DNA of 59,658 bases from Clostridiales bacterium (GTDB lineage: Bacteria; Bacillota; Clostridia; Saccharofermentanales; Saccharofermentanaceae). Positions 1 through 7,677 of this stretch are shown one piece after another. The DNA lies in the NCBI GenBank assembly GCA_017428155.1, contig JAFRRJ010000019.1, positions 1 through 59,658 of the forward strand. The letters run 5' to 3'. The translations under genes and the position numbers were made by a program. The stretch's first letter is position 1, and each line of letters starts with the position of its first letter. A model generated the notes under the pieces. The model saw only the letters and a program-made list of their open reading frames with translations, had not been told where the DNA came from and ran no database searches.

Positions 1-50
1 CATAAATCATGTAGTTTTTGCGATTTTGTGATACCAAGAGTACAATACAT

Positions 51-236
51 CCCAAATCTTGAAAATCAGACCATTTGGGATACAAACATCCCCTCAAAAG
101 TACCCCAAACCTTTAAAATAACAACTTTGGGATACAAACAGACCCTCAAAAACACCCCAAATCTTTGAAATAACGACTTTGGGATACAAACAGCCCCTCA
201 AAAACACCCCAAATGCAAAAAATAGCTTGTTTGGGA
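51..236. repeat. 52-bp tandem repeat array, three full units plus flanks
   Basis: TTTGGGA recurs at 74, 126, 178 and 230, an exact 52-base period. Units 74-125, 126-177 and 178-229 are near-identical (TTTGGGATACAAACA, then CCCTCAAAA, then ACCCCAAA). Each CCCAAA can pair with the next TTTGGG across about 16 bases. Read on the minus strand, downstream of the EAL gene that stops at 266, each unit gives a weak hairpin followed by GTGTTTTTG, so the array may act as serial weak terminators. The units are contiguous with no unique spacers. The first 50 bases show only a degenerate copy. Confidence 0.85.
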
Positions 237-265
237 TGTTTTTAAGTTTTCATGGTTATCGAAAA

Positions 266-2500
266 TTACTCGGTCAGAGAAGGTGCGTCCGGTTCCGAGT
301 CAGATTGCGGTTCAACCGAAGGTACAACCGGCTCTTCAGCCGTAGAGGGTCCAACCACCGGCTCTTCAGTCGTAGAGGGTCCAACAACCGGCTCTTCAGC
401 CGAAGTTTCAACCTCAGGCACTACCGCATCTTCAACTGCCGCAGCGGGTTCAACCGAAGCCACAACAGGCTCTTCAGTTTCTGCAAAGGTCTCAACCGCT
501 TCGTCACCATCTTTCACAAGCCTTACTTCGAACTCGGCCTTGGGGGCGGGCTTGGCGTAGTAGTAGCCCTGGATCATGTCGCAGCCTTCTGCGGCGAGAA
601 AGTCGACCTGTTCCTTCTCGTCGATGCCTTCGGCGACGGTCTTCATGTTGAGCTTCTTGGCAAGCTGAATCGCTTCGGAGACTACGATCTCGGAGCGGTG
701 GAGATTGTTTTCTTCTCTGAAGAAGCCGGCGTCGAGTTTTAAGATGTCGAGCGGCATGTCTTTCAGGGAATTAAGGGAGGAATAGCCGGAACCGAAGTCG
801 TCCATGGAGACGAGGAAGCCGTATTCCTTAAGCTTTGTGATCGTTGAGAGCATGAGTTTCTTGTCGTCGAAGAAAGCGCTCTCGGTGAGCTCGATCTCGA
901 TGAGTTCATGCGGGGTGCCGGCAGAGTCGATAATATCTCTGATCTGTTCGGCGAGGTCAGTCTCGGCGAAGTGTGCTCTTGAGATATTTACTGAGACAGG
1001 AATGCATGCGCGGCCTTCGTCAAGCCACTGTTTCTGGTCTTTGGCGACGTGAGACAGCATGTAATGATCGATCTCTGTGATAAAGCCGTTGCTTTCGAAG
1101 ATTGGGATGAACTTTCCGGGAGGGACAAATCCCATTTCGTCATTGATCCATCTGACGAGGGCTTCGGCACCCATGAGTTCATTGGTCCTGGGGTCGTACT
1201 TGGGCTGATAGTAGACTTGGAATTCTTCTTTCTCGATGGCGTCCTTCTGGTTTTCCTGAACCTTGTCGAGCCACTTCTCGTCTTCGAACAGCTTGGTGTC
1301 GAAGAATACGATGCCCGTGTCATCGGTATCTTCAAGAGACATTCTTGCCGTTGATGCATTGTTGTATAGCAGATCGATATCAGCCTTCTTGCGTACTGAG
1401 GGATCGATCATGTATACGCCGGCCTGGAACTTGAAGTCGTGGTCACTCTCGATGTTTTCGAGCGACTTGATGATAGTCTCGAGCTTTTCTCTTGCTTCAT
1501 CTTCGGTTTCCGCCTTGATGAGCATCGGGAAATTGGAGATGGTGCCGTGCGCGACGAGTTCCTTCTTGTCGAGATAGGAGTAGATCCTCGCCCAGATCCT
1601 GTGAAGAAGATGCTCGCCTTCATCGACGGAGTGGCAGAGGACGAAGTTTCTGTAGCGCACGAAAATCAGGCTTACGATCGCGTAGTTGACTCCGGGTTTT
1701 CTCTTGCGGAGGATCTCCTTGCTCTTGATAACGAACCAGAACCAGTTCCTGTTGCCGGTGATATTGTCCCTGAAGACGAGGTTGCGCATCTTCTTGTTGC
1801 TCTTATGCGTCCTTATGATGTTCGAGATAAGAACGATGAAAATGAGGAGCGCGATAAGATATGCAGCTAAGAAGAATGCGAGGAAATAGCCGAAGTCGTT
1901 AATGGTAAGGTCGAGTTTTGTCTTGAAAGCGATTATATATTTGCCGTCATTGATGTGCATGGCGGTCCAGTACGGGCTTGATAACGCTTTGCCGTTGTTA
2001 AGGTCTTTTAAGATGTTGTCCTCGGAAAGGATCTCACCGATGTCGGGAGAGACCGAGTTCTCCCTGACATTGATGAACCTGCTGTTTTTGTCGGCATAGT
2101 AGAATATGTCTTCATATGGATCTGCGGCGTAATTTATTTTGATCAAGCCTGTATCTTCTGATGATTCAGGGTCGTATTCCATGATCTTTGCAGTAATCTT
2201 TGTGTCCGATGAATCAATGATATTAAGGCTGGTGTCAGTGACGAACCAGTCGGTACCTGTTTTCGATGTTTCCAGACGGAACATGCTGTTGTCGGATTCT
2301 GAACTGCTCTCGTAAAGCTTTGCAAGACGCTTGACGTTCTCGGTCGAAGCGCCTGCCTTGAGCGTAGTCATATATGATGAGAAGATCTCTATCGATAACG
2401 CGATAAACGCGGTTACCAGAAGAAAGATCAGCGAATATAAGATGATAGGAAGAACGATCCAATTTCTTGGAAGCTTATATCTGTTATCTCTTGTTGTCAT
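266..2500 (-). CDS. membrane-anchored cyclic-di-GMP phosphodiesterase (degenerate GGDEF + EAL)
   Basis: The 744-residue protein has a membrane segment at about residues 14-40, an extracytoplasmic sensor region, and a second membrane segment near 204-230. A GGDEF-like region follows (about 250-420) with no GGDEF signature, and then an EAL domain. EAL residues expected for hydrolysis of c-di-GMP to pGpG are visible: EALVRW near 447, the Asn of VNIS, ELTES near 538, DDFGSGYSS near 567, KLD, and AEGIDEKEQ followed by QGYYYAKP. By established EAL knowledge it should be an active phosphodiesterase with a non-catalytic GGDEF-like domain. The last 70 residues are acidic and repetitive (EEPVVGPST units) and lie outside the fold. 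It is a single gene with no obvious operon partner; the repeat array lies directly downstream. The signal it senses is unknown. Confidence 0.9.
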   Translation of the reverse strand: MTTRDNRYKLPRNWIVLPIILYSLIFLLVTAFIALSIEIFSSYMTTLKAGASTENVKRLAKLYESSSESDNSMFRLETSKTGTDWFVTDTSLNIIDSSDTKITAKIMEYDPESSEDTGLIKINYAADPYEDIFYYADKNSRFINVRENSVSPDIGEILSEDNILKDLNNGKALSSPYWTAMHINDGKYIIAFKTKLDLTINDFGYFLAFFLAAYLIALLIFIVLISNIIRTHKSNKKMRNLVFRDNITGNRNWFWFVIKSKEILRKRKPGVNYAIVSLIFVRYRNFVLCHSVDEGEHLLHRIWARIYSYLDKKELVAHGTISNFPMLIKAETEDEAREKLETIIKSLENIESDHDFKFQAGVYMIDPSVRKKADIDLLYNNASTARMSLEDTDDTGIVFFDTKLFEDEKWLDKVQENQKDAIEKEEFQVYYQPKYDPRTNELMGAEALVRWINDEMGFVPPGKFIPIFESNGFITEIDHYMLSHVAKDQKQWLDEGRACIPVSVNISRAHFAETDLAEQIRDIIDSAGTPHELIEIELTESAFFDDKKLMLSTITKLKEYGFLVSMDDFGSGYSSLNSLKDMPLDILKLDAGFFREENNLHRSEIVVSEAIQLAKKLNMKTVAEGIDEKEQVDFLAAEGCDMIQGYYYAKPAPKAEFEVRLVKDGDEAVETFAETEEPVVASVEPAAAVEDAVVPEVETSAEEPVVGPSTTEEPVVGPSTAEEPVVPSVEPQSDSEPDAPSLTE
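331..402. repeat. 30-bp in-frame tandem repeat in the EAL gene tail
   Basis: GCTCTTCAG starts at 331, 361 and 391, an exact 30-base period. On the minus strand it encodes repeated ten-residue units of the type TEEPVVGPST at the extreme C-terminus of the EAL protein. The period is a multiple of three, so copy-number change would keep the reading frame. Confidence 0.85.
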
Positions 2501-2698
2501 GTCAATAACCCACCCCTAAAAAACTCTCTCCATCCGCATTATAACATGCGAAAATACACATTTTTTGCCTTTAACAGATAAATAAGAAAGATTTAATAAA
2601 TGGTAATATTCAGGACACAATATGACAGACAGGAAAATGGGTTTTGCGGGACATAAAATACCCAAATCATGAAAGCAAATACATAGGAGGATAACGGA

Positions 2699-3160
2699 AT
2701 GTGCGGAGTTTGCGAGAGGATAAAGATGATCAAGGACGGTACGAATCCGTACTTTGTAAAGGAGCTTGAGACCGGCTATGTCGTAATAGGTGACAACCAG
2801 CATTTCTACGGATATTCGCTGTTCCTTTATAAGTATCACGACTGTTCGGAGCTCTTCGAACTCGGCATGGAGGAACGAACAAAGTTCATGCAGGAAATGT
2901 CTATAGTTGCTCAGGCTGTGGCCAATGCTTTTAAGCCTGAGAAGATGAACTATGAGCTTCTGGGTAACGGCATATCGCACCTTCACTGGCATTTGTATCC
3001 GAGACGCAAGGGTGATATCGGAAGCCACGGACACAACGGAATAGGCCCTGTTTGGTGTTTGCCGATGGATGAGATATACTCTGATGACAACAGACCGGCT
3101 CCCGAAGAGCTGGAGGATATGAGAAAGAGGCTTTTGACAGAACTCGATAAGCTTCTTTGA
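2699..3160 (+). CDS. HIT-family nucleotide hydrolase/transferase
   Basis: The 153-residue protein carries the histidine-triad motif HLHWHLYP, with His94, His96 and His98. This motif defines the HIT superfamily, which cleaves nucleoside phosphoramidates and dinucleoside polyphosphates through a His-nucleotide intermediate. The N-terminal MCGVCERI has two cysteines as in zinc-containing HIT proteins. It starts at ATG after a clear AGGAGG site near 2688. The flavin reductase gene follows after 21 bases in the same direction, so the two are probably co-transcribed. The substrate cannot be told from sequence. Confidence 0.9.
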   Translation: MCGVCERIKMIKDGTNPYFVKELETGYVVIGDNQHFYGYSLFLYKYHDCSELFELGMEERTKFMQEMSIVAQAVANAFKPEKMNYELLGNGISHLHWHLYPRRKGDIGSHGHNGIGPVWCLPMDEIYSDDNRPAPEELEDMRKRLLTELDKLL

Positions 3161-3181
3161 CCGGCAAAAGGGGGTAACGTC

Positions 3182-3730
3182 ATGAAGGCATTAGTCATAA
3201 ACTGCAGTCCCGTAAAAACAGGCGCAACGGCAGAGATAGTAAGGATCATAGCTCAGGAGATATCTTCGGAGTATGACGTCAAATGTATCTGCATCGATGA
3301 CTACGATTTCTCTTTCTGTAAAGGATGCCGGACATGTCATAAGACCGCCTCATGCATCATGGAAGATGATGTCCGGGTCATAATGAACGAGTTCGACGAA
3401 GCTGATGTGATAGTGTCTGTGGCTCCGTCATACTGGGCGGATATTCCGGGCCAGTACAAAGCGTTTATAGACAGGTGCACGCCCTGGTGTGACACGCACG
3501 AACCGCATGCCTCGATAAAGGAGGGCAAGAAGGGTTACGCTGTTGCGTTAAGGACCGGCCCCGGAATGCACGAGTGCGAACGCATCATAAAGAGTATTGA
3601 GCATTTCTACGGACATCTTCATATTGAATGCACTGCGCATCTGGGGCTTACATCGATAGAATTCAAGGAGAATGTCGAGCCCAGGAAAGATGAGATCCTG
3701 GCCTTCTGCAGGACGATACTCGGTCAGTAA
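3182..3730 (+). CDS. NADPH-dependent FMN reductase / flavodoxin-fold protein
   Basis: The 182-residue protein begins MKALVINCSPVKTG, the phosphate-binding loop of flavodoxin-like NAD(P)H:quinone/FMN reductases. The CKGCRTCHKT stretch near residues 44-53 is typical of the iron-sulfur flavoprotein-like subset, and PSYWADIPGQYKAFIDR is the flavin-contact region. Expected role: cytosolic two-electron transfer from NAD(P)H to flavin or a small acceptor. It has a GGGG site nine bases upstream and sits behind the HIT gene. A 12-base palindrome, TCGAGCGCTCGA, followed by an A-rich run lies just after the stop and may be a terminator. A related flavodoxin-fold gene is found at 13966. Confidence 0.85.
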   Translation: MKALVINCSPVKTGATAEIVRIIAQEISSEYDVKCICIDDYDFSFCKGCRTCHKTASCIMEDDVRVIMNEFDEADVIVSVAPSYWADIPGQYKAFIDRCTPWCDTHEPHASIKEGKKGYAVALRTGPGMHECERIIKSIEHFYGHLHIECTAHLGLTSIEFKENVEPRKDEILAFCRTILGQ

Positions 3731-3859
3731 GCTTTCTCGAGCGCTCGAAAAAATAAAACGAATATCAATTATTCTTTATTTATTGAATAATTTTGTCGTT
3801 TTTTCCGTAATGATGATATTATTACTGTGTTACTCTTATGGGGCTGGTGGGGTTCGTCT

Positions 3860-4597
3860 GTGAATTACAAGTTGAAGATCGCTCTGTGCGATGACGAGAA
3901 CAAATTCCTTGAGATTGAGAAGGAGATAATTGCCGCTTACCTTGATAAAAAGGGAGTTCCTTTCTGTCTGGATTGTTATCATTCCGGAGAGGAACTGCTT
4001 TCAGATAAAGAAAGTGTAAATGTCTATGACCTTATAATCCTCGATGTTGAGATGCCCGGCATAGACGGAATAACCGTTGCAAAGACGATCCGCGAGAATA
4101 ATGACAAGGTCAACATAGCATTCCTGTCGGCACACATGAATTATTCTACTGACGGATATCATGTAAGGGCCATAAGGTTTATGCTCAAGACTACGGACGA
4201 TCTCAAGGATTACATGCACGAGTGTCTGGACCGCGTTCTTGAGAGCATAGATTTCAATGACAGGATCGTCACACTGGATTTCTCGATCGGTAAGCGTACG
4301 CTTAAGATATCCGACATTATCTATCTTAAATCCACAGGCAACTATACGACTTTCATTACGACAGCTTCTTCCAAAGAGACATACCTGACCAGGAGTTCTC
4401 TTAAGAAGACTACGGATATGATGGAGTCATTGGGCTTTATTTCCATCAATGCAAAAGAGACTGTAAATGTCAGTCACATCAGTTCTGTCGTAAGATACCT
4501 CGTTACTCTGGATGACGGAACGGCAATCCAGATATCGCAGAAGAAATATAATGATGTCTGCCGTGCATTCACGCTTTACAGAGGTAAGAATGTATGA
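3860..4597 (+). CDS. LytTR-family response regulator (AgrA-like)
   Basis: An N-terminal receiver domain (IALCDDE; ILDVEMPGIDG with phospho-acceptor Asp62) is followed by a LytTR DNA-binding domain (KRTLKISDIIYLKS, then FISINAKETVNVSHI). That is the AgrA/ComE architecture. I chose the GTG at 3860 because GGTGGGG lies about eight bases upstream and the protein then starts right at the receiver fold; an upstream in-frame ATG at 3827 would add 11 residues not expected in this family. The stop overlaps the sensor-kinase start at 4594 by four bases (ATGA), so translation is coupled. Inference: it is phosphorylated by the adjacent kinase on detection of the AgrD peptide and activates the agrBD transcript. 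Confidence 0.9.
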   Translation: MNYKLKIALCDDENKFLEIEKEIIAAYLDKKGVPFCLDCYHSGEELLSDKESVNVYDLIILDVEMPGIDGITVAKTIRENNDKVNIAFLSAHMNYSTDGYHVRAIRFMLKTTDDLKDYMHECLDRVLESIDFNDRIVTLDFSIGKRTLKISDIIYLKSTGNYTTFITTASSKETYLTRSSLKKTTDMMESLGFISINAKETVNVSHISSVVRYLVTLDDGTAIQISQKKYNDVCRAFTLYRGKNV

Positions 4598-5886
4598 TCA
4601 ATACGATGCTGGGACTCACATCATGTCTGATAACGCTTTTGATCAACTACACGTTCTTAAAGTGTGTATTAAAGAACAAGGCCGAAAAGCCGGTCGATTA
4701 TCTGCTGCTGTTCGTTCTTTTTGTCATCAATTCGCTGTTCGCACTTTTTTTGAGCAACAACGGGTGGGTTAAGCTTGGAGCGATAATCGTGTCTTATATA
4801 ATCTTCACCATTCCCGTTTTCAAGGTATCTGTCAAGAAGAGCATCCTTGCGAACGCTGCATTCTTCGGCCTTTATGCCTCTGTTGAAATGATTGCGCTCT
4901 TCATTCTCCAAAGGGTGACCGGCGCGGACGGAATATCTGACGTTACGCTTCAGAACGGTGCTTTCATAGCAGAGCTTATCTGCCAGTTCGTAATCCTTGT
5001 TATCGTTCTTGCTCTTAACACTATCTTCCGAAAAGACACGTTCACGAGCCTCGACCTTAAGGGCTGGTTCATCTTCGCGCTGTTCCCGCTGTTTACGGTC
5101 TCATCGGTAATCGTTCTGCTCTATTCTCTGGAGATAGAGATGATAGATGATGTGTTCTTTGCGCTGGCCTTTCTCGGGACAGGCATGCTCATTCTCAATA
5201 TTCTCCTGTTTATCCTGCTCGACAATGTTGTCAGAAGAGAAAGCGAGCTGCGCGAGAAAGAGATCATGCTTGAGCAGGCGTCGCATCTTAACCAGATGTA
5301 CCGTTCGTTATCCGAAGAGCGCGAAAAGCAGAAGTCCAGGTCACACGATTATCTTAACCACCTGAACGTCATGCTCGCTCTCGCACGTGACGGCAAGGTC
5401 GACGAGGAGATCCACTACATTGAAGAACAGATAGGGCAGGAAATTCACTGCGTTGATATCATCAATACGGGAAATGCACTCATAAATGCAGTTCTTAACA
5501 TTAAATATCTTGAAGCAAAGGAAAAGGGAATAATTATTCCTTTCATTGCTGACAACCTCACGGGTCTTAAGATCAGTGACAGTGATCTTGTTACCATTCT
5601 GACAAATATTCTTGATAATGCGATCGATGCTGTCAGCCGGTGTGAGGATAAGAAGATCGTGTTTAAGATCATAAGAGCTCACGACAATCTGATAATAGAC
5701 TCGTCGAATCCATACAAGGGCCGTTTTGATGACAATGAGGTCTTCCATACGACAAAACTTGACAAGAAAAACCACGGATATGGCATCGCGAACATCAAAA
5801 GTGCCGTGGAAGCCAATAACGGCAACTGTTTTATCGATACCGGCGACGGAATTTTCCACATCTCGATAGCCATTCCGCTCACCTGA
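4594..5886 (+). CDS. AgrC-like peptide-sensing histidine kinase
   Basis: The 430-residue protein has about six hydrophobic segments in residues 1-215, then a cytoplasmic GHKL kinase. The phospho-acceptor is probably His251 in SRSHDYLNHLNVM. The N box LTNILDNAIDAV and the glycine-rich GYGIANIKSAVEANNG follow, the usual AgrC-type HATPase_c_5 layout. It has no separate HisKA domain, as expected for this family. Overlap with the LytTR gene and closeness to agrB and agrD identify it as the receptor for the cyclic peptide made by this locus. I saw no damaged catalytic motif. Confidence 0.9.
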   Translation: MINTMLGLTSCLITLLINYTFLKCVLKNKAEKPVDYLLLFVLFVINSLFALFLSNNGWVKLGAIIVSYIIFTIPVFKVSVKKSILANAAFFGLYASVEMIALFILQRVTGADGISDVTLQNGAFIAELICQFVILVIVLALNTIFRKDTFTSLDLKGWFIFALFPLFTVSSVIVLLYSLEIEMIDDVFFALAFLGTGMLILNILLFILLDNVVRRESELREKEIMLEQASHLNQMYRSLSEEREKQKSRSHDYLNHLNVMLALARDGKVDEEIHYIEEQIGQEIHCVDIINTGNALINAVLNIKYLEAKEKGIIIPFIADNLTGLKISDSDLVTILTNILDNAIDAVSRCEDKKIVFKIIRAHDNLIIDSSNPYKGRFDDNEVFHTTKLDKKNHGYGIANIKSAVEANNGNCFIDTGDGIFHISIAIPLT

Positions 5887-5915
5887 TTTTTTTACTTTTC
5901 CACCAAAAATTTTAC

Positions 5916-5979
5916 TTTATCCCTGAATTTGGCATTTTATCCCTGAGTTTTGCGTTTTTTATTGCCTTAGGACTTGACA
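5916..5979 (+). promoter_or_regulatory. direct repeat and -35-like box upstream of agrB
   Basis: TTTATCCCTGA(A/G)TTT occurs at 5916-5930 and 5936-5950, a 20-base period, about two helical turns. A TTGACA box is at 5974-5979; no good -10 is seen at the usual spacing. The position, between kinase and agrB, fits an operator for the LytTR regulator, but the repeat does not closely match known AgrA sites, so the assignment is inferred. Confidence 0.45.
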
Positions 5980-6027
5980 TTTTGTAACATCAGTGAATCA
6001 GATTGTTATTTTGTGAGAGAAGCAAAA

Positions 6028-6624
6028 ATGGAAACTCTGTCCGCTTATCTGGCAGAAAGAATGTGCAGGAACGATATCATCTCTGAAGATGATAAGAAGT
6101 TCTATGCTTATTCGATACAGCTTCTTATCGAGAGGACGGCAGGGCTGATCCTTATCGCCATTTTTGCATTTGTTTTCAAAGCTCCCGTTGAAGTCGCGGT
6201 TTTCCTTATCACGTTTATTCTTATCAGGATCAACTCGGACGGCTTACACTGCAAGACTACTGCCGGCTGCTTTGCAGCTTCGGTACTTACGGCTGTTTCG
6301 ACTATACCCGTTGCATCATTTATCAGTTCATATCCTTGGGTTTGCATAGGCTGTGTTGCAGTTTCTGCGGTTGTGATCTTCGCTGTTGGAACGATAAGAG
6401 ATCCGAATCTTGACCTGTCGGATGCAGAGCTGAAGCACCTCAGGAAGCGCTCCAGGATCGGAATCACAGTGATAGCCGCTGTTGTTCTGACGTTACTGTT
6501 TTTGTATCCGCAGAACCATTTTGTGTATTTTTCGGCTCTGGGCATTATCTATAATGCATTGAGCCTGATATCAGTAAAAATCTTAAGAGGGGAGGTAACC
6601 GGAGATGAAAAAGAACGAATTTGA
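6028..6624 (+). CDS. agrB: AgrB-like membrane peptidase processing the autoinducer
   Basis: The protein of about 198 residues has multiple membrane segments and the AgrB catalytic pair His74 and Cys81 in DGLHCKTTAGC, the same seven-residue spacing as in staphylococcal AgrB. AgrB trims the AgrD C-terminal tail and forms the thiolactone. I chose the ATG at 6028. A TTG at 5974 would extend the frame by 18 residues but coincides with a -35-like TTGACA and has no ribosome site. The gene's 3' end overlaps the start of agrD by 20 bases. The order here is regulator, kinase, agrB, agrD, unlike the staphylococcal BDCA order. Confidence 0.88.
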   Translation: METLSAYLAERMCRNDIISEDDKKFYAYSIQLLIERTAGLILIAIFAFVFKAPVEVAVFLITFILIRINSDGLHCKTTAGCFAASVLTAVSTIPVASFISSYPWVCIGCVAVSAVVIFAVGTIRDPNLDLSDAELKHLRKRSRIGITVIAAVVLTLLFLYPQNHFVYFSALGIIYNALSLISVKILRGEVTGDEKERI

Positions 6625-6757
6625 GAGAAGAGTTCTTGAGCAGGTTGAAAGAATGAGCCGCAGAGATGCAAAGGCGTCAGTTTCAAGAAATGGCGGTAAA
6701 GGTCCATGGCCTAATTGCGGTTTTATTCTGCATCAGCCTAAGAGACCGAAGGCATGA
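6605..6757 (+). CDS. agrD: AgrD-like cyclic peptide precursor (50 aa)
   Basis: A 50-codon frame overlaps the end of agrB and is preceded by a strong GGGGAGGT site about ten bases upstream. The C-terminal part reads GPWPNCGFIL followed by HQPKRPKA. Clostridial AgrD peptides share a Cys with four following residues forming the thiolactone ring, then an HQP-containing recognition tail. The predicted ring is therefore Cys38 to Leu42 (CGFIL). The first 25 residues are strongly charged but can form an amphipathic helix (Phe6, Val10, Val14, Met17), matching the membrane-targeting leader role. The exact N-terminal cut of the mature peptide cannot be predicted. Confidence 0.85.
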   Translation: MKKNEFERRVLEQVERMSRRDAKASVSRNGGKGPWPNCGFILHQPKRPKA

Positions 6758-7130
6758 TCTTTAGATCCTACTGATATTGTACTGATCATTTAGAGCGATT
6801 CCGCGAATTATGGGGAAATATATATATGGGGATAATAGGAATGAGAAAATGATTAGGGAATGTCGATTGTCTTTATGTTGTTTATTATCAACTGTATATT
6901 TTGTTGATCAATCAGGATTCAGAGGTAAAGTGTAATTCTTTCATAAAATATTCTAGGGCAACCCTATAAGAGCAATGGCGGGGGATCATTCCATCAGCTG
7001 TTGCTCTTCTTTTTTCAGAAAGACAGCTCTTTTATTAATATAAATTTAAAATCAAATCATAAATCTTCATTCTCTGATATAATCTTAGACGGGGATAGTT
7101 TTTTGTAAATGATAATAGGAAACTGAATTT
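6758..7130. other. gene-poor gap after agrD
   Basis: Between the agr locus and the next operon I see no convincing gene. A 28-codon frame starts near 6849 (MIRECRLSLCC) after GGGGATAATAGGA, but nothing else supports it. TATAAT at 7078-7083 could be the -10 for the gene at 7131; no clear -35 accompanies it. The terminator is listed separately. Confidence 0.5.
6968..7016 (+). terminator. Rho-independent terminator of the agr operon
   Basis: AAGAGCAA (6968-6975) pairs with TTGCTCTT (7001-7008) and is followed at once by a CTTTTTTC run. It lies about 210 bases after agrD. Confidence 0.85.
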
Positions 7131-7619
7131 ATGGAAAACATGAAGGAAATCGTTTTCACGAACGGCAAAAGGAAACAGAAGGTATTTTTATCTTCTATTG
7201 CCGCAATGACCGCGCTCACAGTTCTTTTCTCGCTGATCTTCTTTCTTCAGCCGAAGAACATTCCCGATGCTGACAGCCTGCCTGTTTTGATCTGCTGCTT
7301 TTTAGCTGTATCACTGTTCTGGGGATCTGTTGTGGGCTTTGCTTTTGTGATCAAGATGGGCAAGGTCAAGGTTGTCGTCAATGATGAGTGCGTTGAATAC
7401 ATTAACGGCAAATATCACCGTTATTTTGCCCTGATAGATTTTGTCGAGAGCCAGATGTATACTCTGCCCAGAGGCAACGGGACCGTGAGTATCAGGAGCC
7501 TTGTGTTCAGCGGAAGTGGTAATATTCTATATATCCACAAGTCCGAGTTTACCGATGCGCAGTTTCAGCAGATTAGTGAAGCCGTAAAGGTAAGGGCGCA
7601 AAGACTTGCTGAGTGCTGA
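7131..7619 (+). CDS. small membrane protein, PH-like, unknown role
   Basis: The 162-residue protein has two hydrophobic segments (about 20-40 and 50-75) and then a soluble part of about 85 residues rich in beta-type sequence (KVKVVVNDECVEYINGKYHRYFALIDF). This layout resembles bacterial PH-like (YcxB/bPH) membrane proteins, but the match is by impression only. It heads a three-gene group with an ABC ATPase and permease and may be an accessory subunit. A perfect 15-base duplication covers its stop codon. Confidence 0.6.
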   Translation: MENMKEIVFTNGKRKQKVFLSSIAAMTALTVLFSLIFFLQPKNIPDADSLPVLICCFLAVSLFWGSVVGFAFVIKMGKVKVVVNDECVEYINGKYHRYFALIDFVESQMYTLPRGNGTVSIRSLVFSGSGNILYIHKSEFTDAQFQQISEAVKVRAQRLAEC

Positions 7620-7632
7620 CTTGCTGAGTGCT
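7603..7632. repeat. 15-bp tandem duplication across a stop codon
   Basis: GACTTGCTGAGTGCT occurs at 7603-7617 and again at 7618-7632. The TGA of the upstream gene (7617-7619) sits at the junction of the two copies. It looks like a recent slippage event. Confidence 0.9.
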
Positions 7633-7677
7633 GAAGTCTGCATTACGGATAAAAACGGATTAAGAGATGGAATAAAA

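Noticed and set aside
51..236. CRISPR array
   Set aside because: Units are contiguous tandem copies with no unique spacers and no cas genes.
804..1870. long plus-strand frames within the EAL gene
   Set aside because: They are antisense to a gene with clear EAL catalytic motifs and have no ribosome sites.
2516..3034. 172-codon minus-strand frame
   Set aside because: It lies antisense to the HIT gene with its clear triad and shows no recognisable protein features.
5974..6027. TTG start extending agrB by 18 residues
   Set aside because: It coincides with a -35-like TTGACA, lacks a ribosome site, and adds residues not expected in AgrB.
6849..6932. 28-codon frame after agrD
   Set aside because: Only a weak ribosome-like sequence supports it; no family features.
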